Assembly (NCBI GenBank): GCA_019925795.1 | Contig: CM034314.1 | Location: 77,000,780-77,064,779 of the forward strand | DNA from: Dendrobium chrysotoxum | Lineage: Eukaryota; Streptophyta; Magnoliopsida; Asparagales; Orchidaceae | Reading direction: 5' to 3' | Length of the DNA: 64,000 nt | Part shown: piece by piece, positions 12,558-25,100 of the stretch | Layout: every line of letters starts with the position of its first letter | Numbering within the stretch: position 1 is the stretch's first letter | Position numbers and translations under genes: made by a program | The notes under the pieces: model-generated | What the model saw: the letters and a program-made list of their open reading frames with translations, nothing else | Told to the model about the DNA's origin: nothing | Databases searched by the model: none

Positions 12558-12602
<45 letters not shown>

Positions 12603-12818
12603 CTTGTCAACCATATATTCTAGAATAAAAGAATTTAAGAAAAAATCATTAAACATGTCTTTTTCAGGTCAAAATCGGGTTGACGGGTCAGCCCTAATCT
12701 GACCCGTTTAACAAATGAGTGGAAATATACGACCCGAATCCGGCCCATTTACTAAACAGACCAACTCAAATCTTGACATTCGGGTCGGATTAAGGGTTGG
12801 GTCATTTATTGACACAGC
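12398..12818. mobile_element. hAT-like MITE
   Basis: The ends read GCTGGGGTTGTCAA and, in reverse complement from the right, GCTGTGTCAA. The arms are rich in GGGTCAACCCG/CCGACCCG-type words typical of a common plant hAT MITE group. Flanking octamers ctattgag (12390-12397) and taattgag (12819-12826) agree at 6 of 8 bases. The core contains an (AT)n run at 12563-12600. No transposase. Confidence 0.5.
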
Positions 12819-13033
12819 TAATTGAGATTCCTTATTTATTTATTTATTTATTTATATTTGCATATTCTTGGAAGTTGGATTCCGTGGCCTTGACGAAGAG
12901 TTGTAAACTTTTTAAAAGAACTAATGGCTATTCCATCGCATTCAGCATAAAATTAGCTGATCTTTGGGTTCCATATGCTATTTGATAATAAAATGTTTTG
13001 GCAATTAGCACTCTGCATAGGGATTAAGTACTT

Positions 13034-13088
<55 letters not shown>

Positions 13089-14165
13089 TCTGAATCTATA
13101 AGTTATTTTAATTTATCTTTTAGAGTTATTTTTGTCAAGTAATGTCTTTTTTTTTATAAAATAATTATTTTTTTATTTTTTATTTTCTCATCAAAATTAA
13201 ATATTTATTGAATTTTCAGAATTATGAATTTTAAAATTAAATCTAATTTATTACTATACATTTAATAATTGAAAATAATGAGATTAAAATGGATCTCAAT
13301 ATTTTTGAATTTATTTAAAATTAAGTATAATAAATAGATAATTAATATTATATTTATCTTAAAATAGATCTAAGAATTTTGACAATAATAACTGCAATAG
13401 AAAAAATAGTATTATAAATAATTTTAGGATGAAATTTAAATATAGTCAGGACTAAATAAATAATGTAAAAATGGTCAAATAACTATAAAATAAATTATTT
13501 TTACCAACCAAAAATTCACTACAATCTCTTCAATTATAAGGGAAACAAGTAGAAAGTCTATTTATGAGACTTTCATCAAGTTAAGATTAGAAAAAAAATT
13601 ATGAAAATATTTAAAAATAAAAAAAACTAATTTTCTCTTTCTTTAATAGTCAAATAAGGGTTAGCACCACTCTATTTTTTTATTTATATGATTTTATATG
13701 AGATTAATTTTATAATCCAACAATTAAACTCTATTAACACAATGAAGATAACTTAATAACTATATCAAAATGGGCATATTGTGACCATGCAATTTGCAGC
13801 TCTTAGTATAATTATGTGTGTTTCTAATAATAATAATAATAACTTAATTATCATGAGGGTCATGTCAGCTAATTTAGTTGATATTTTTTTTAATTTATTA
13901 TTCAATTTTTAGGAACTAATCCTATCTATAGTAATATTTGCTCTAACACTCAACATTAATAATAATAATAATAATAATAAATCTTACATGACAATTATAA
14001 ACTATTTGGGATATTTTTTTTTCGTTTTTTGTTTATCATATAGCAACCACAATTTCATTTGGTTATAACTTACTCATAATTTTTTAAAAATTTATATGGT
14101 GGAAAACTATCTTAATTGTGCAACCAAAGTAGCTAAACTGTTTTTCCCAAACTGAAAGTTCAATT
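12819..14165. other. AT-rich intergenic DNA with microsatellites
   Basis: No gene seen. A long (AT)n run lies at 13037-13086; (AAT)n runs lie near 13828-13843 and 13957-13980. Confidence 0.55.
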
Positions 14166-15720
14166 TGTAGGTGTTAGACCACTTGAACTATAATAACACA
14201 CCAAGAGGGAGATAAATTTGTATTTTAAAAATTTCTTTTTCAAATTAAAATCTTTTTTGAAACTTTAAAACCAAACTCACAACCCTAATTAAAAACAAGT
14301 TTTTCAAATGTGGAAGCAAAATACTGAAACAATTTTTGTTTTTGAATTTTTTTTCAGAGGAAATAAATTATTTTTGTTCTTTAGATTTTTCAGATTTTTT
14401 TGCCTTTTTTTTGTAACAAAGATTAAATTCAAATAAGATTTGTAGAAAATTAAAAGTGCAAGAAAGTAAAATGCAGGAAAAATAAAGTATGGTAAAAATA
14501 AGAAAAGCATCATATTTATAACGGTTCAATCAACCTTGACCTACATCCACCCCAAGTCCTCCACTCCGAGTATTATACTAAAACTTTAGTGACTCTCATT
14601 TTGCCCCAATAGTAAAGCGGAGAAGTCCTTACAAAATCTCTTCCATAAATTCCAGTGCAGCAGAGTAGCTGAATCCCTTTCAGCTTATACAGGTGAGGCA
14701 GAGAACAAAATCACTTTCACCTTCCTCTAGTGCGACGGAGAACCAAATCACTTTCATCTTCCCTTGTGCGGTGGAGTAGCCGGGCCCTTTGACACCAAAG
14801 GGGTCTTCTTCCCAAAGCTTCCCTCAGGACGAGCCTTGACTCATAGAGGAACTCAGGTGTAAGTTTGTCGGAGAAATCGTGTGAACTCCCTCTCACACTT
14901 CCTTGAACCCACAAAGAACTTCTCCCTCTCTCACAAACTTCACCCTTTTCTCTCCCAAGCTCTAGGCCCTCTCTTCAACGCTTTCTCACAGAAGACACAA
15001 CTTAATGACTGTCAAAGACATCTATAAATGGAATTAGAGTTGTTTAAATAGTAGGCTCCAAGAAAATCTTAATGTTCAATTTAGCAATCACTATTCGTAC
15101 AGTACGATCTATTGATCGTACAATACGATTAGTACATTTTTAACCTAGTAGTATTACACGATTACTAGTTAACACAGCACGACCAATTCAATTCTTCATT
15201 GATCGTATTGTATGAATGAACATCAGTATAGTACGATTAGTTCAACTTAAGATCAAATCATGCAGGACAAACAAAAGTCATCTAAAGTGTCCTCGAGTGA
15301 TCAGACAGTATGTTTTTTGGATCATACTGGATGAACCAACTTCATCTAGAGACTCCTCAGGTGATTCGTATAGTACGATCCATAATCAATTGAAACCGAT
15401 TTGATTGCTTAATTAGCTAACGTAACTAGGCAATAATTTAAAAGATTGTATAGTAAGAATTGATTAGTACAGTACGAATAGTTCAAATTTTAAAATTAAA
15501 ATTTGTCTATTTTAGGTAATTTAGATTCAATGCGGGGTTTTTTGATTATAACTGATTCTCTAGTTCGATGTGGTGTTCAAACTGTACGATTAGTTATATT
15601 TAAAATTTGTTTTTCTCATTTAAAATAAAATATTTTAATTAATTTCTATAGCAACAGATTGTACAGTACGATCGAAATCGTACAGGACGATCGAGATCGT
15701 ACAATACGATTTATAGAAAA
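14166..15720 (+). repeat. Probable SIRE/Maximus-like copia LTR (solo or fragment)
   Basis: The start (TGTTAGACC..ACACCAAGAGGGAGATAAATTTG, then TTTTAAAAATTTC) and the later part (AAAGTGCAAGAAAGTAAAATGCAGG, ATTTATAACGGTTC, CTCCACTCC) follow the layout of SIRE/Maximus LTRs, which begin with an ACACC.AGAGGGGGGTGAAT block and end their U3 near an ATTTATA(G/A)(T/C)GGTTCGG TATA box. The rest (15090-15720) is packed with the palindromic word GTACAGTACGAT and variants. No internal domains and no second LTR were found. The right end is overlain by the hAT copy that follows. Confidence 0.45.
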
Positions 15721-15767
15721 ATTAAAATATTTATATTTTTATTTTCACTCTCCTTCTGTGTGTGTGC

Positions 15768-17197
15768 ATGATTAGCTTGTTCAAGTTCGGTGTGTATTTG
15801 ATTCGAGCTTTATTGTTTGTGTTCATATTTGGTTCGTTTAATTTAAGGGTGTTCATATTTAGTTTATATTCGGTTCGTTTAGTGCTTATCAAGCTTTAAA
15901 CAAGCAAACATTAACGAGCTATGTTCGTGAACATATTTAACAAGCAATCTATTGAACAAACAAACCTTAAATCTGTTCATGAACATCTTAAATAAATAAT
16001 CTAGCAAATATGGACAAATGTGAAATGTCTCTTGTTCATAAAATTAAATTTATAATAAAAATAGTTGTCTATTTAAAATAAAAATATGATTAATCTATAT
16101 GAATATATTTTCAAATGAAGCTTACTTGTTGCATTTCTCTTTATTTGGTACAACAGCTGAAAGATTATCTTCTACGTTTATAGAAAGACTTTAATGGTTA
16201 TGTCAGAACTACAAAAATACACTATCAAAATAAATACATCATATAAAATAAAGCATGTTGATATTTAGCGCATAATAAAATTCAAACCAATGAGCTAATA
16301 GAAGTTGAGAGTATAATATACTAAAACTTTATCTTAAATAAAGGATGCATATATGTCAAAACTACAAAAATACAGTAGCTCGTTAAATAAAACTGCAACA
16401 GTATGTGACTGAGGAGGCGTAGAATTTAAATATGACTGAGACGCTAGGCGTAAAATTTTGTGACATACCTTTGAAAGAGGAGTCAACAATTATATTAAAC
16501 AGAAACTCTATTCAAACTACATCAAAATAAATGCTACACTCCCCAAAGATGAGGGCTTTTACTCATGTTGTTAAAACTTAGAGACATGACAAGAAAAACA
16601 TTCAGAAACATATATGCATATATATATATAAAGAAAATATTATCGCCAAACAGCTAACAAAATAAATCCAACAAAGTCAATTGTTTTGTGCGATAGATGC
16701 GACTGATTTGAGGGCCAAGATGAAGCACAGCTTTGCCAAGGCCGATGGGAATAATATTTCATTTAAATATGTAATATCAATTTAATAAATATGTAAAATT
16801 TATTTTAGTTAACATATATTATAATATTTCATTACTTTAAAATTTATTAATTAAAAATAATTATATCATTATATTATAATAAATTTAAAATATTTATATT
16901 ATGTATATTTATTAATTTTATAATTAAATATTAATTTAGTTTTTATCGAGCTTATTCACAAGTTTTAAATAGAACACGAATCGAGCTTAATGTCGAGCTT
17001 GTTCACGAGCTTCAAATGATGTTGTTTGTAAACATAAATGAACCGAACACATTAGTGTTCAAGCTTGTTTATTTAAGGATCGAGTATTTAAAATGTTGTT
17101 CAAGTTTGTTTATTTAGTTTGTTAAACGATCACAAATGAGCTTTAATTGAACCGAGCAACGAGTAGCTCATTGAACGCTTCGTTCGCTTGCAGCCCT
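15768..17197 (-). mobile_element. Long hAT-family copy, one end missing
   Basis: Both flanks of this 1.4-kb stretch match, in reverse complement, the two halves of the 594-bp hAT element at 54830-55423. Shared words include TTGATTCGAGCTTTATTGTT, TTTAATTTAAGGGTGTTCAT and, at the right, GTTCGCTTGCAGCCCT. The middle (about 16020-16920) is not in the short copy. The right terminus is present but the expected TAGGGCTGCAA at the left is missing. No transposase was recognised in the middle. Confidence 0.7.
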
Positions 17198-19380
17198 GGA
17201 CACTCAAATAAACTGCTAAATAATAAAGCCTAAAAATTTATTAATCCGAGCCTAATCTGCTTCAAAATTTTTCTTATTTTTCCTTATAACAGTAGTCATT
17301 ATAAAAACACGCTATGATGCTTAGAAATTTATGTAATTCAAATAAAGAAATTTTATGAAACATTATGGAGAATAATATAATTGAAATCATGACTAAATTA
17401 ATTCATAAGATAATTGTAAAACAACTTGAAACATATTCAAGATTATCTTTCATTTTATTTAAAGCATGTATAGAATATCATAATTAGTCGTATAAGGTTA
17501 TGACTATTATTTTTCATATAGTTAGCCTTCATAAAAATATTTAATGAAGCTCAGGTAAACATGACATCATCATCATTGAGCTACATAGAGGTCCTTTTTA
17601 CCTCTTTCGGGGTCCCTTTTGCCCCACTTACGACGTAGGTATTATCTCATTTCATAGCCAACCTTCCCTAATTTAATATTCATTAGGCTTCAAAATTAAG
17701 AATTTATACTTGCTTTGTAATGCCTCATGTTTTCATAAAAATCAGTTTATTATACCGCTTGCATAAAAAAAAAGGATATGTGTATGCAACATGTAATGTA
17801 ATGAGTTTCTTTCCAAAATAATACTAACTAGAAAAACCTTTAAATAATCATACTACATCTTATTTTAAACTCCAATTATTCAAATGTACTTGTGATTGCT
17901 CATACTTGAATACTTATTTGTATACTCATATTCAATAAATTGAATAATCTTAATATATTTCTTTCATTTAATTACAAGTGTATATGTATCTAAAGTAATT
18001 ATATTTGCTTTTTCAATTGAAAATTGTATTTCTTACCTCTTTACGAGTTGTCTTCTCAATTCCGACACCTTGCCCCCTTTTTTCTTTGTAAATTACTTCG
18101 TAACCTCTCATACGCATATACTACTAGAATGCTAATAAAATTGACATAATTATCTTTAGAAAGCACCTATTTGGAATTAAAGCATTATCTAATTTAATTT
18201 AACCTATTACTTAGTATAAATATTAAGATTTAATTAACATTTACTTAATAGTAATTTTAACTGTTAACATAAATCACAATCCAAATAAAAAATAATTTTT
18301 TTTACCTGAGCTTTTGAATATTACAAAAAATATATGTAATAATAAATCATATGAGAAATTAAATAAATCCAATAATATTTGTTATCATCAAAACATAAAT
18401 TCGGACTCCCGAATTACAACAATAACAACTTTATAACCAATTTTATAAAATATTACAGCCGTCTCAAATAGATCCTAAATCCCCATAGACATGTAACTAT
18501 AAAGAAGAGAATACATTAATTTTGTATACACTATGTATCATACATACATACTAATGCATGATTTCAGAATAATTAAAAGTAAAATAGTTTGTCTATCTCA
18601 ATAAGAACAATGACACCTTTATTTTGCTTTCATCAACACAACACAACAACCTCACAATAATTTAATAAAAAGTCAAAGTTTTATGCTCAATTCAAAGAAT
18701 CATTTAGTCTATTATTATTGACAGTATCCAAACCAACCTTAAAAGTCAGTTTTGATATTGATATCATTAAAGTAAAATAACTAAATTCTCCATTGCCAGA
18801 ATTGTCAAAGATGTCTCTTTTGATGACCACAAGCTGATGGTCTTCTTCCTTAGTTTTTTTTATTTTTTATTTTATTTCAGATCAGTTTTCAACAGCACTT
18901 TTTCTTCTTTCCAGCCTTTCTTGGGACTTTAAATTATGCATATATCAAGCAAAATGATGAAGAGACTGAGAGAGAATTGGTGAAGGTTGGAAAAAAAAAA
19001 ATGAAGACTGCCATGTAGAACTATATAGGATGGGCAAGTATTTCTGTTAAATGGATTGTCACAGATGGTCAATAAATGGGGGCTTTGAAAGGAAATTGTT
19101 GATTGTAACAAAATTTTCTCCTTCTTGAGGTTTGCCGCTTATAATTGAAGCTTTGTTTGGGGCAACTTTGACCATTATTTTTTTTTTTGTTTTCAAAATA
19201 ATTTTGTACTAAAAAAACTGTTGTATAAAGTAGTAAGAAAACTATCCCAAATAAAATTTTATTCTTATCGATATAGGGGATATCGGTTGCCATGTTGAGA
19301 AGGTTAATGAAAGATAGAACTATAGAGAGTAGAAGTAACATAAAAGAAATTTGAATAAGAAGAGATATTCATTTTACTCT
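17198..19380. other. Intergenic DNA, no feature recognised
   Basis: AT-rich unique-looking sequence. Short open stretches near 18929-19341 (minus) are hydrophobic or low in complexity, with no motif. Confidence 0.5.
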
Positions 19381-19389
19381 CTCTATAAT

Positions 19390-19569
19390 GAGAAATTATT
19401 CTACGTGGAGTCCGGATGGGAAGAACCGTCAGGACTGTGAGTGTATACACTGCGTACAAACAGTGTGTACACAGATTTGATACACACTGTGTAAAAACAT
19501 ATACATAATACGTACACTCACATATCCGGATGATTCTTTCCGTCTGGACTCTGCACATAATAATTTCTC
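19390..19569. mobile_element. 180-bp Mutator-type MITE with 9-bp target-site duplication
   Basis: The inverted ends GAGAAATTATTCTACGTGGA and, from the right, GAGAAATTATTATGTGCAGA are followed by a second matching block (GTCCGGATGGGAAGAA against GTCCAGACGGAAAGAA). A perfect 9-bp direct repeat, ctctataat, flanks it at 19381-19389 and 19570-19578; 9-bp duplications are characteristic of Mutator-like elements. The core repeats GTGTGTACAC-like palindromes. It is related in sequence to the foldback at 4774-4957. Confidence 0.8.
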
Positions 19570-20853
19570 CTCTATAATACTTTACTACTGTTGAATGATG
19601 TGAAGTTTCTACTAAAGAGAAAAAAAAAGGATTATGATTAAGAGATTCAACTAAAATTAGATAGGTCTGAACTATGATGATATAGTAAACACTGAAATAT
19701 ATAATAATTATGTATTTAACGATAATGTAAAATTCTAATGGAGTTTTTATTGAATTTTAATTTAGAAAAAAAGTTTTATTGCAATTTTAAAAAACATAAT
19801 GATGTTGAGTTTTAATGGAATTTTTCTAGACTTTTAATGAAATAAGTAAAAGTTTAAAACTTAGAATGCATGAAATGAAATAAGCTAATTAACATATTTC
19901 GTCAGTAAAATAATTAATACTTAGTGAATTAAAGAAGACAATTTGAGAAAATTTGAATCGCTAAAACTAATATTTTTATTTATATTTGAATTTACTATTA
20001 AGCAACACATAGAATCACTAAGGGGCAATTTAAAATTCATTTTTTATTTTTTAACTTTTTATATTTTTAATTCTATTTTATTTATATTTAGCATGAAATA
20101 AGAATACATTTGTTATCTGAAATAAATATTATTTTCTTTTTTTAATACATTTGTTAGCATGAAATAAGAACACTGAAAAATATTAAATATTTAAAAAAAC
20201 AACTTTTTTTATTTAAAAAAAAAGAACAACTGTTCGATTCAAAATCGAGTTGGTAGAAATACCAATTTAAAATCGGACAAGTTGAACCGTCCGGTCTGTT
20301 TCAATTTTTAAATCCTTGATTTCTTATATAAACTCTCTTTGAATGAATTGAAATATAGGAAATTAAAAGGACTATAAAAAAATGGTGAATGAATTGAATT
20401 TAATTTAATTTTTATTTATTTATTGGGTTGAATAAAACTTCAATAAAAAAATATTTTTTCATTTAACTGATGAGAAATTGAGACATATGACTGACATTGT
20501 TGAACCAAAAACATCATCATCATGAAGATAAAATCCTCAATTTAAATTTGATAAGCGAATAAAGCTTATGAGATAGGACGGATGCAACGTTTTACAAAGT
20601 TGATTGTAAAATTACTGTGAAAAAATCAGCTTTTCATTATAAATTTTTTTTAAAAGATAAGAAAAAGTAACAAAAAAAATAGTCATCAAATAAAATTATA
20701 ATTATTATCTAAAAAATAAAGTAACGAAAAAACTATCTCAAATAAACCCTAAATCAGTGATAGAAAACCCATACTTAGAAGGCCAGATAGGTGCATCATA
20801 TTAATTTGTCCATTTTTTTAGTCCTATTATGGAGGGATTATTAGGTGGGAGTA
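19570..20853. other. Intergenic DNA, fragments of small repeats
   Basis: No gene. Near 20225-20320 there is a partial copy of the terminal sequence of the element at 3407-4343 (TTAAAATCGGACAAGTTGAACC). Near 20625-20755 lies a member of the family ending in ACTATCTCAAATAAACCCTAA. Confidence 0.45.
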
Positions 20854-20977
20854 TTTTTTTTTTTAATATTTAAGTCAATTAAAATAAACTCATACACACA
20901 TCATATACATAAAGCTCGAATTCAATATCTTTCGATTGATAACCAAAGTTCACAATCAATAGACCAAAATAAACTAC
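20854..20977 (-). mobile_element. tRNA-derived SINE, copy 1
   Basis: Read on the minus strand it begins GTAGTTTATTTTGGTC, has an A-box-like region, and carries a B-box-like GAATTCGAGCT about 50 bases in (consensus GGTTCGAANCC). It ends in an A-rich tail (T-run at 20854-20864 on the plus strand). It aligns over about 85 bases with the copy at 21685-21784. Confidence 0.55.
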
Positions 20978-21684
20978 ATTGATAACCAAAAGGTGATTCA
21001 TTAAATCATTTTTTGACTTGTTTTCTTGTTTATTGGATCGACTCTTAAACCTCTCCACGCTTCTTATAAAATTTCACTTAGAAAATTTATTATGAGATTA
21101 ATACACAAATAATAACCAATCAAAACTCATATTCTCATCATAAAATAAATTTAATAGATACAAAATTCTTCTAACAAGAGTTTAGTCAGATCATAAAATT
21201 TTCCTAATTTCACCCTTCAATTTCAACGCACAAATTATGAGCGAAGCAGAACAAAAAATGAATGCACTATAAATTCATCTATTACCAATATTTCGAAGCA
21301 ATTCCAGCAGATTTTCGACCTAATTTGATCAAAATTTTCTCAAGATATCATGAGCTAATTGTCTTTTTTTCCCCAATTCAATCTATTTCAACGTCAATTA
21401 GTTCAAACTACCACAGCTATTGTGAGCTCTAATAGTTATGTTTGTGTTTTTATTAAAGCTCCTCCAGCCACCAACAAATTGACCCAGCAATATCAGACCA
21501 CAAAGCTGCCTGCATTCTTGATCCAACGGTCATAATTGATATACCACTCTTTTTTTTTTTTCAAGTTTCAGTTTTCTTATAGTTCATGATGTATTACTTG
21601 ATTCATCAATATGCTACAACATTTCTCTACAACTGAGTAATCCATCCAAGCATATGGTTTATACAGTTCTAGCAGATCAAGACC

Positions 21685-21784
21685 TTTTAGACAAATTCAC
21701 ATACACATCACATACATAGTTTCGAATCCAAGACCTCTTAGTTAATAGCCAAAACTCCCAACCAACGTATCAAGATGAGCTACA
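21685..21784 (-). mobile_element. tRNA-derived SINE, copy 2
   Basis: On the minus strand it begins GTAGCTCATCTTGATACG (A-box-like, TRGCNNAGY type) and has the B-box-like GGATTCGAAAC. It then continues TATGTATGTGATGTGTATG in parallel with copy 1. This copy keeps the better promoter boxes; its A-rich tail is not obvious. It sits just downstream of the CLPX stop codon, possibly near the end of the 3'UTR. Confidence 0.6.
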
Positions 21785-22012
21785 TAATATTTTCATTATA
21801 TATCATGAAACAGGGTAACAGTATTCTAGGAGGGAGAACCGATGAAATGCCAGCATTTGATAAGATCACAGTCAGAAAATTACAATGACATGCTCTAATC
21901 ATAAAGACAAAAAAAATCATCTACCAAGATCAATTTGTTTGACAATATTTTTGGTAATGAGATTCTAGTAGACTAATGGAGGAATTTTACACCTTGGACT
22001 ACAGAATAGAAC

Positions 22013-22018
22013 TTTATT
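22013..22018 (-). terminator. Candidate poly(A) signal of CLPX
   Basis: The minus strand reads AATAAA about 57 bases after the CLPX stop codon. Plant poly(A) signals are loose, so this is only a candidate. Confidence 0.35.
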
Positions 22019-22074
22019 AAAGCAAGAACAAAAAGAAAGCAGTCATGTACAGAATAAATTACTTGATCAAAGGA

Positions 22075-22140
22075 TTACATGCTGGCAGCTCTAGAAGCAA
22101 GCTCTGGTTCCACCTCAGATTCAAGCTGCTCGAGTGTTCT
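22075..22140 (-). CDS. CLPX: CLPX last exon
   Basis: Acceptor TTTCAG at 22146-22141. It encodes RTLEQLESEVEPELASRAASM and a TAA stop at 22077-22075. It joins in phase 0 to the exon ending at 23122. The C-terminal tail of ClpX is variable, so this exon is supported by frame and splice sites more than by conservation. Confidence 0.85.
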   Translation of the reverse strand, partial: RTLEQLESEVEPELASRAASM

Positions 22141-25100
22141 CTGAAACAAGTAAAATGAGATTTGGAGTAATGAGGAATAAGGATCGTTAGCATGAAAAGT
22201 CACTGAGAGCTGAGAAAGATGGAACCAATAATTGTGGAAGATTAGGGATCAGTAAGACTAGTAGTAGCAGCTTATAAAGATGGAATCTTAAAGCAAGGTT
22301 ATGCATTTGGGATAAATCCTGTAAGGAAATCCTCGTAGAATTTTCATATATAGAGATTCATGCAAAAAATGCTTTTTGCATCTCAATTTTTACAAAGAAA
22401 TCAACCATCAGAGACTGAGATTACTTCTTGTGATCAAGAAAAAAAAAAGAGGCGAGAGTAACTCTACCTTTGAAAGGGACGTTTTCCTGCAAATGCTAAA
22501 GTATTGATACAAAACAGTCTAGACAGGTTTGATTTTTACATCTAAAAAGAGGTTTCAATATTAATTAGTCTTGTTCTTGCAAATGAAAATTTTCTAAGAA
22601 AACAAAAATCAACGTGATGTTTCCTGAGACAATTCATATAGATACTCCATGAGGAATACTCCCTATTAAAACTGTCTACCTAACTCATAACAGGACCCTT
22701 CAACCAAGAGCACATTTTATTTTCATGGTCCAACCAGAGAAAAATCGGCAAAGATTCTGCCTATATTGACTAATGGGTTTTAAAAAAAGATGCACCAAAA
22801 ATCAGGGAAAATACTGCAAGCATAAAAAATTACCATTTACCAGTGAAAATTTAATCACATTAGCTTGAAACTGCGAACTCTAAGGAGCTGAGGAAACAGA
22901 CATTCAGAAAAAAAAAAAAAAAAGGTGGTCTTTGGATCATTATCAAAAGATAAGATAACTAATCAAGCAAAAATGTTCGAGTTACATGGCAGAAACATTA
23001 TCCATGAATATACTCCGGAAATGGAATCAAAAGCATAATAAAGACCAAATTTCAGTGTCGTCAACATTAACAGCAAGCACAACTTTGAAGCAAATGAATG
23101 ATGTAGGTTCCTGACACATACCACAGGTTGTTTGTTATTTTGTTGAGAAAGGAAGCGCTCAAGTGCTGCTTCACCATATAAAATCTTAGCTCCACATCCA
23201 TGCGAGTTTGACGATCCAACAGATTCCTCATCAACGACAACAGCATCAATTTGCTCTTTCCCTGCTCTTGCATCAGGAATCTAAAAAAGCAGGAACAATT
23301 TTTTACCAGACCAGAGGAAATTTGCTACTGTTTATAAATGATTAAATGTACAAGTGGAAAAAAAAAATCATACTAGTCACAGATATTGATGAAGGCAATG
23401 CCATTTAGCTCAATAACAGTTCGTTAGCATTGAAGCAAATTATTGTATATAGCATTAGCTATATTAATTTCTTTAAACTATCTTTCATGACGACGATATA
23501 TATGTGCTAAATGTGAAGTTTGGTTCAATCTTATTACAATTTCACGTTTCATGAAATGACATTACAATTACCACCATGACTAATTGTGGATTAACCATAT
23601 TAGACATCTGTAAATTCAACAAAACTAGAGGCACTGAAACATCTCCAAACCAACCATTTACTTTGAAAAGTACACGTTTGGTCAGAATAATTGATGCAGG
23701 ACAATCAAGTTAATGCAAGCAAGATGCAAAAATAAGCATACAATATTCATAATTTAAATTTTGATGGCAGACCCTCTCTCACGCCGATCCCTTGAATCTT
23801 GTGCGCTGTTTCTCGTGGCCTTGAGCAGTGCACATCGCCAACCCTATGGCCAACATTCGTGCTGTCCCGCATCACCCTTTACCTACATCATGCTCCTGAT
23901 GGGATACAAGATGGGCAAAGTAAAGAGATAGAACCAGAGAGGGAAGGCATCGGGAAAGCTAGAGAAAGTATTTAGTGATCTTTGTCTTCTTCCTTCCAAT
24001 AGCTCAATGCAAGGTAAACCCAACCCTAATCTCCTTTAATTCATCCGATAATATGAAAAAAAAAAATTTAAAAAGTAAAAATATAATAAAAAAATATGAT
24101 GCCCCGAAGGATCAACTTCCCTTGTTTCTCAGTGCAATTCCTTGTATCTTTGGTGGCCCTCCAAACAAGCTTCCATGAGTGTTCATTTATTCCCTAGCCC
24201 CGGAGCTCTACTACAACGCTATGCCTCACACATGTCCACGTGTTGTCTCACGCACTGTCATGGTGCATGGTTTCACGCTAAAAAGCTCTGATTAACTTGC
24301 ATATGTTTGTGTTGTATATGACTTAAACTGTTGTATTGCACTACATGGCGTAATCTCTTTAAGATATAACATTTGCTTATCAGCCAACCTCATTTCTTTT
24401 GCGATGCGGTGAGAAAGCCCTAATTGTTTTATTTATAACTCCTATTATAGTGAATGTAATGTTAATATGAGGGAGCTCAGGTGATGGTAGTTATCAATCT
24501 AAACTTATGTTCCATGAAGACAAGAAGATGATTAGCATGTTGTATTTTAGAAATACTTTAATATTATTTTATTAGGCTTATTTCTATCTCATTATTTTTA
24601 TTAGCATTTACTTTCTTTCAAATGAGTTATTGCTTCATTTGCTTGTAATCCCAAAGCTCTTTCACTATGAATAGGAACCTCTATGGGGCTAGGTTGAGAC
24701 ATTGATGGAGTAACGAAACAAATTTTGAGATTTCATATTTCCTCTCTAAGCAACAAGCTTTTCCTCTCTCTTATTTCATCTATTTATTAAGTGACTAAAA
24801 GGTCACGCTCCAACACATGCTGACCAACTCCCAGTTTCCTCTTTCACAACCCTCAGTGCCCCTTTTGCAATCCACATGTCCCTAAACACAATGTTGCATA
24901 CCTAACCATTTAAAACCTCTCATGTCCACATTCCATACTTACATCACACGACTCGTTGCATCTTACAGCATGCATCATCAAACCTACGCATGCACAAACC
25001 TGATTACATGTGCTTCACTCACCTAGACGTTGATCCCTCATGTAAACCCACCAAGCTGCATCGTTGCCTAATCTTGTTTCATGTGTCCCTTATTTGGTGT

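Noticed and set aside
12563..13086. Long (AT)n runs as possible origin or matrix attachment sites
   Set aside because: Simple microsatellites are frequent in this DNA and nothing else supports a function.
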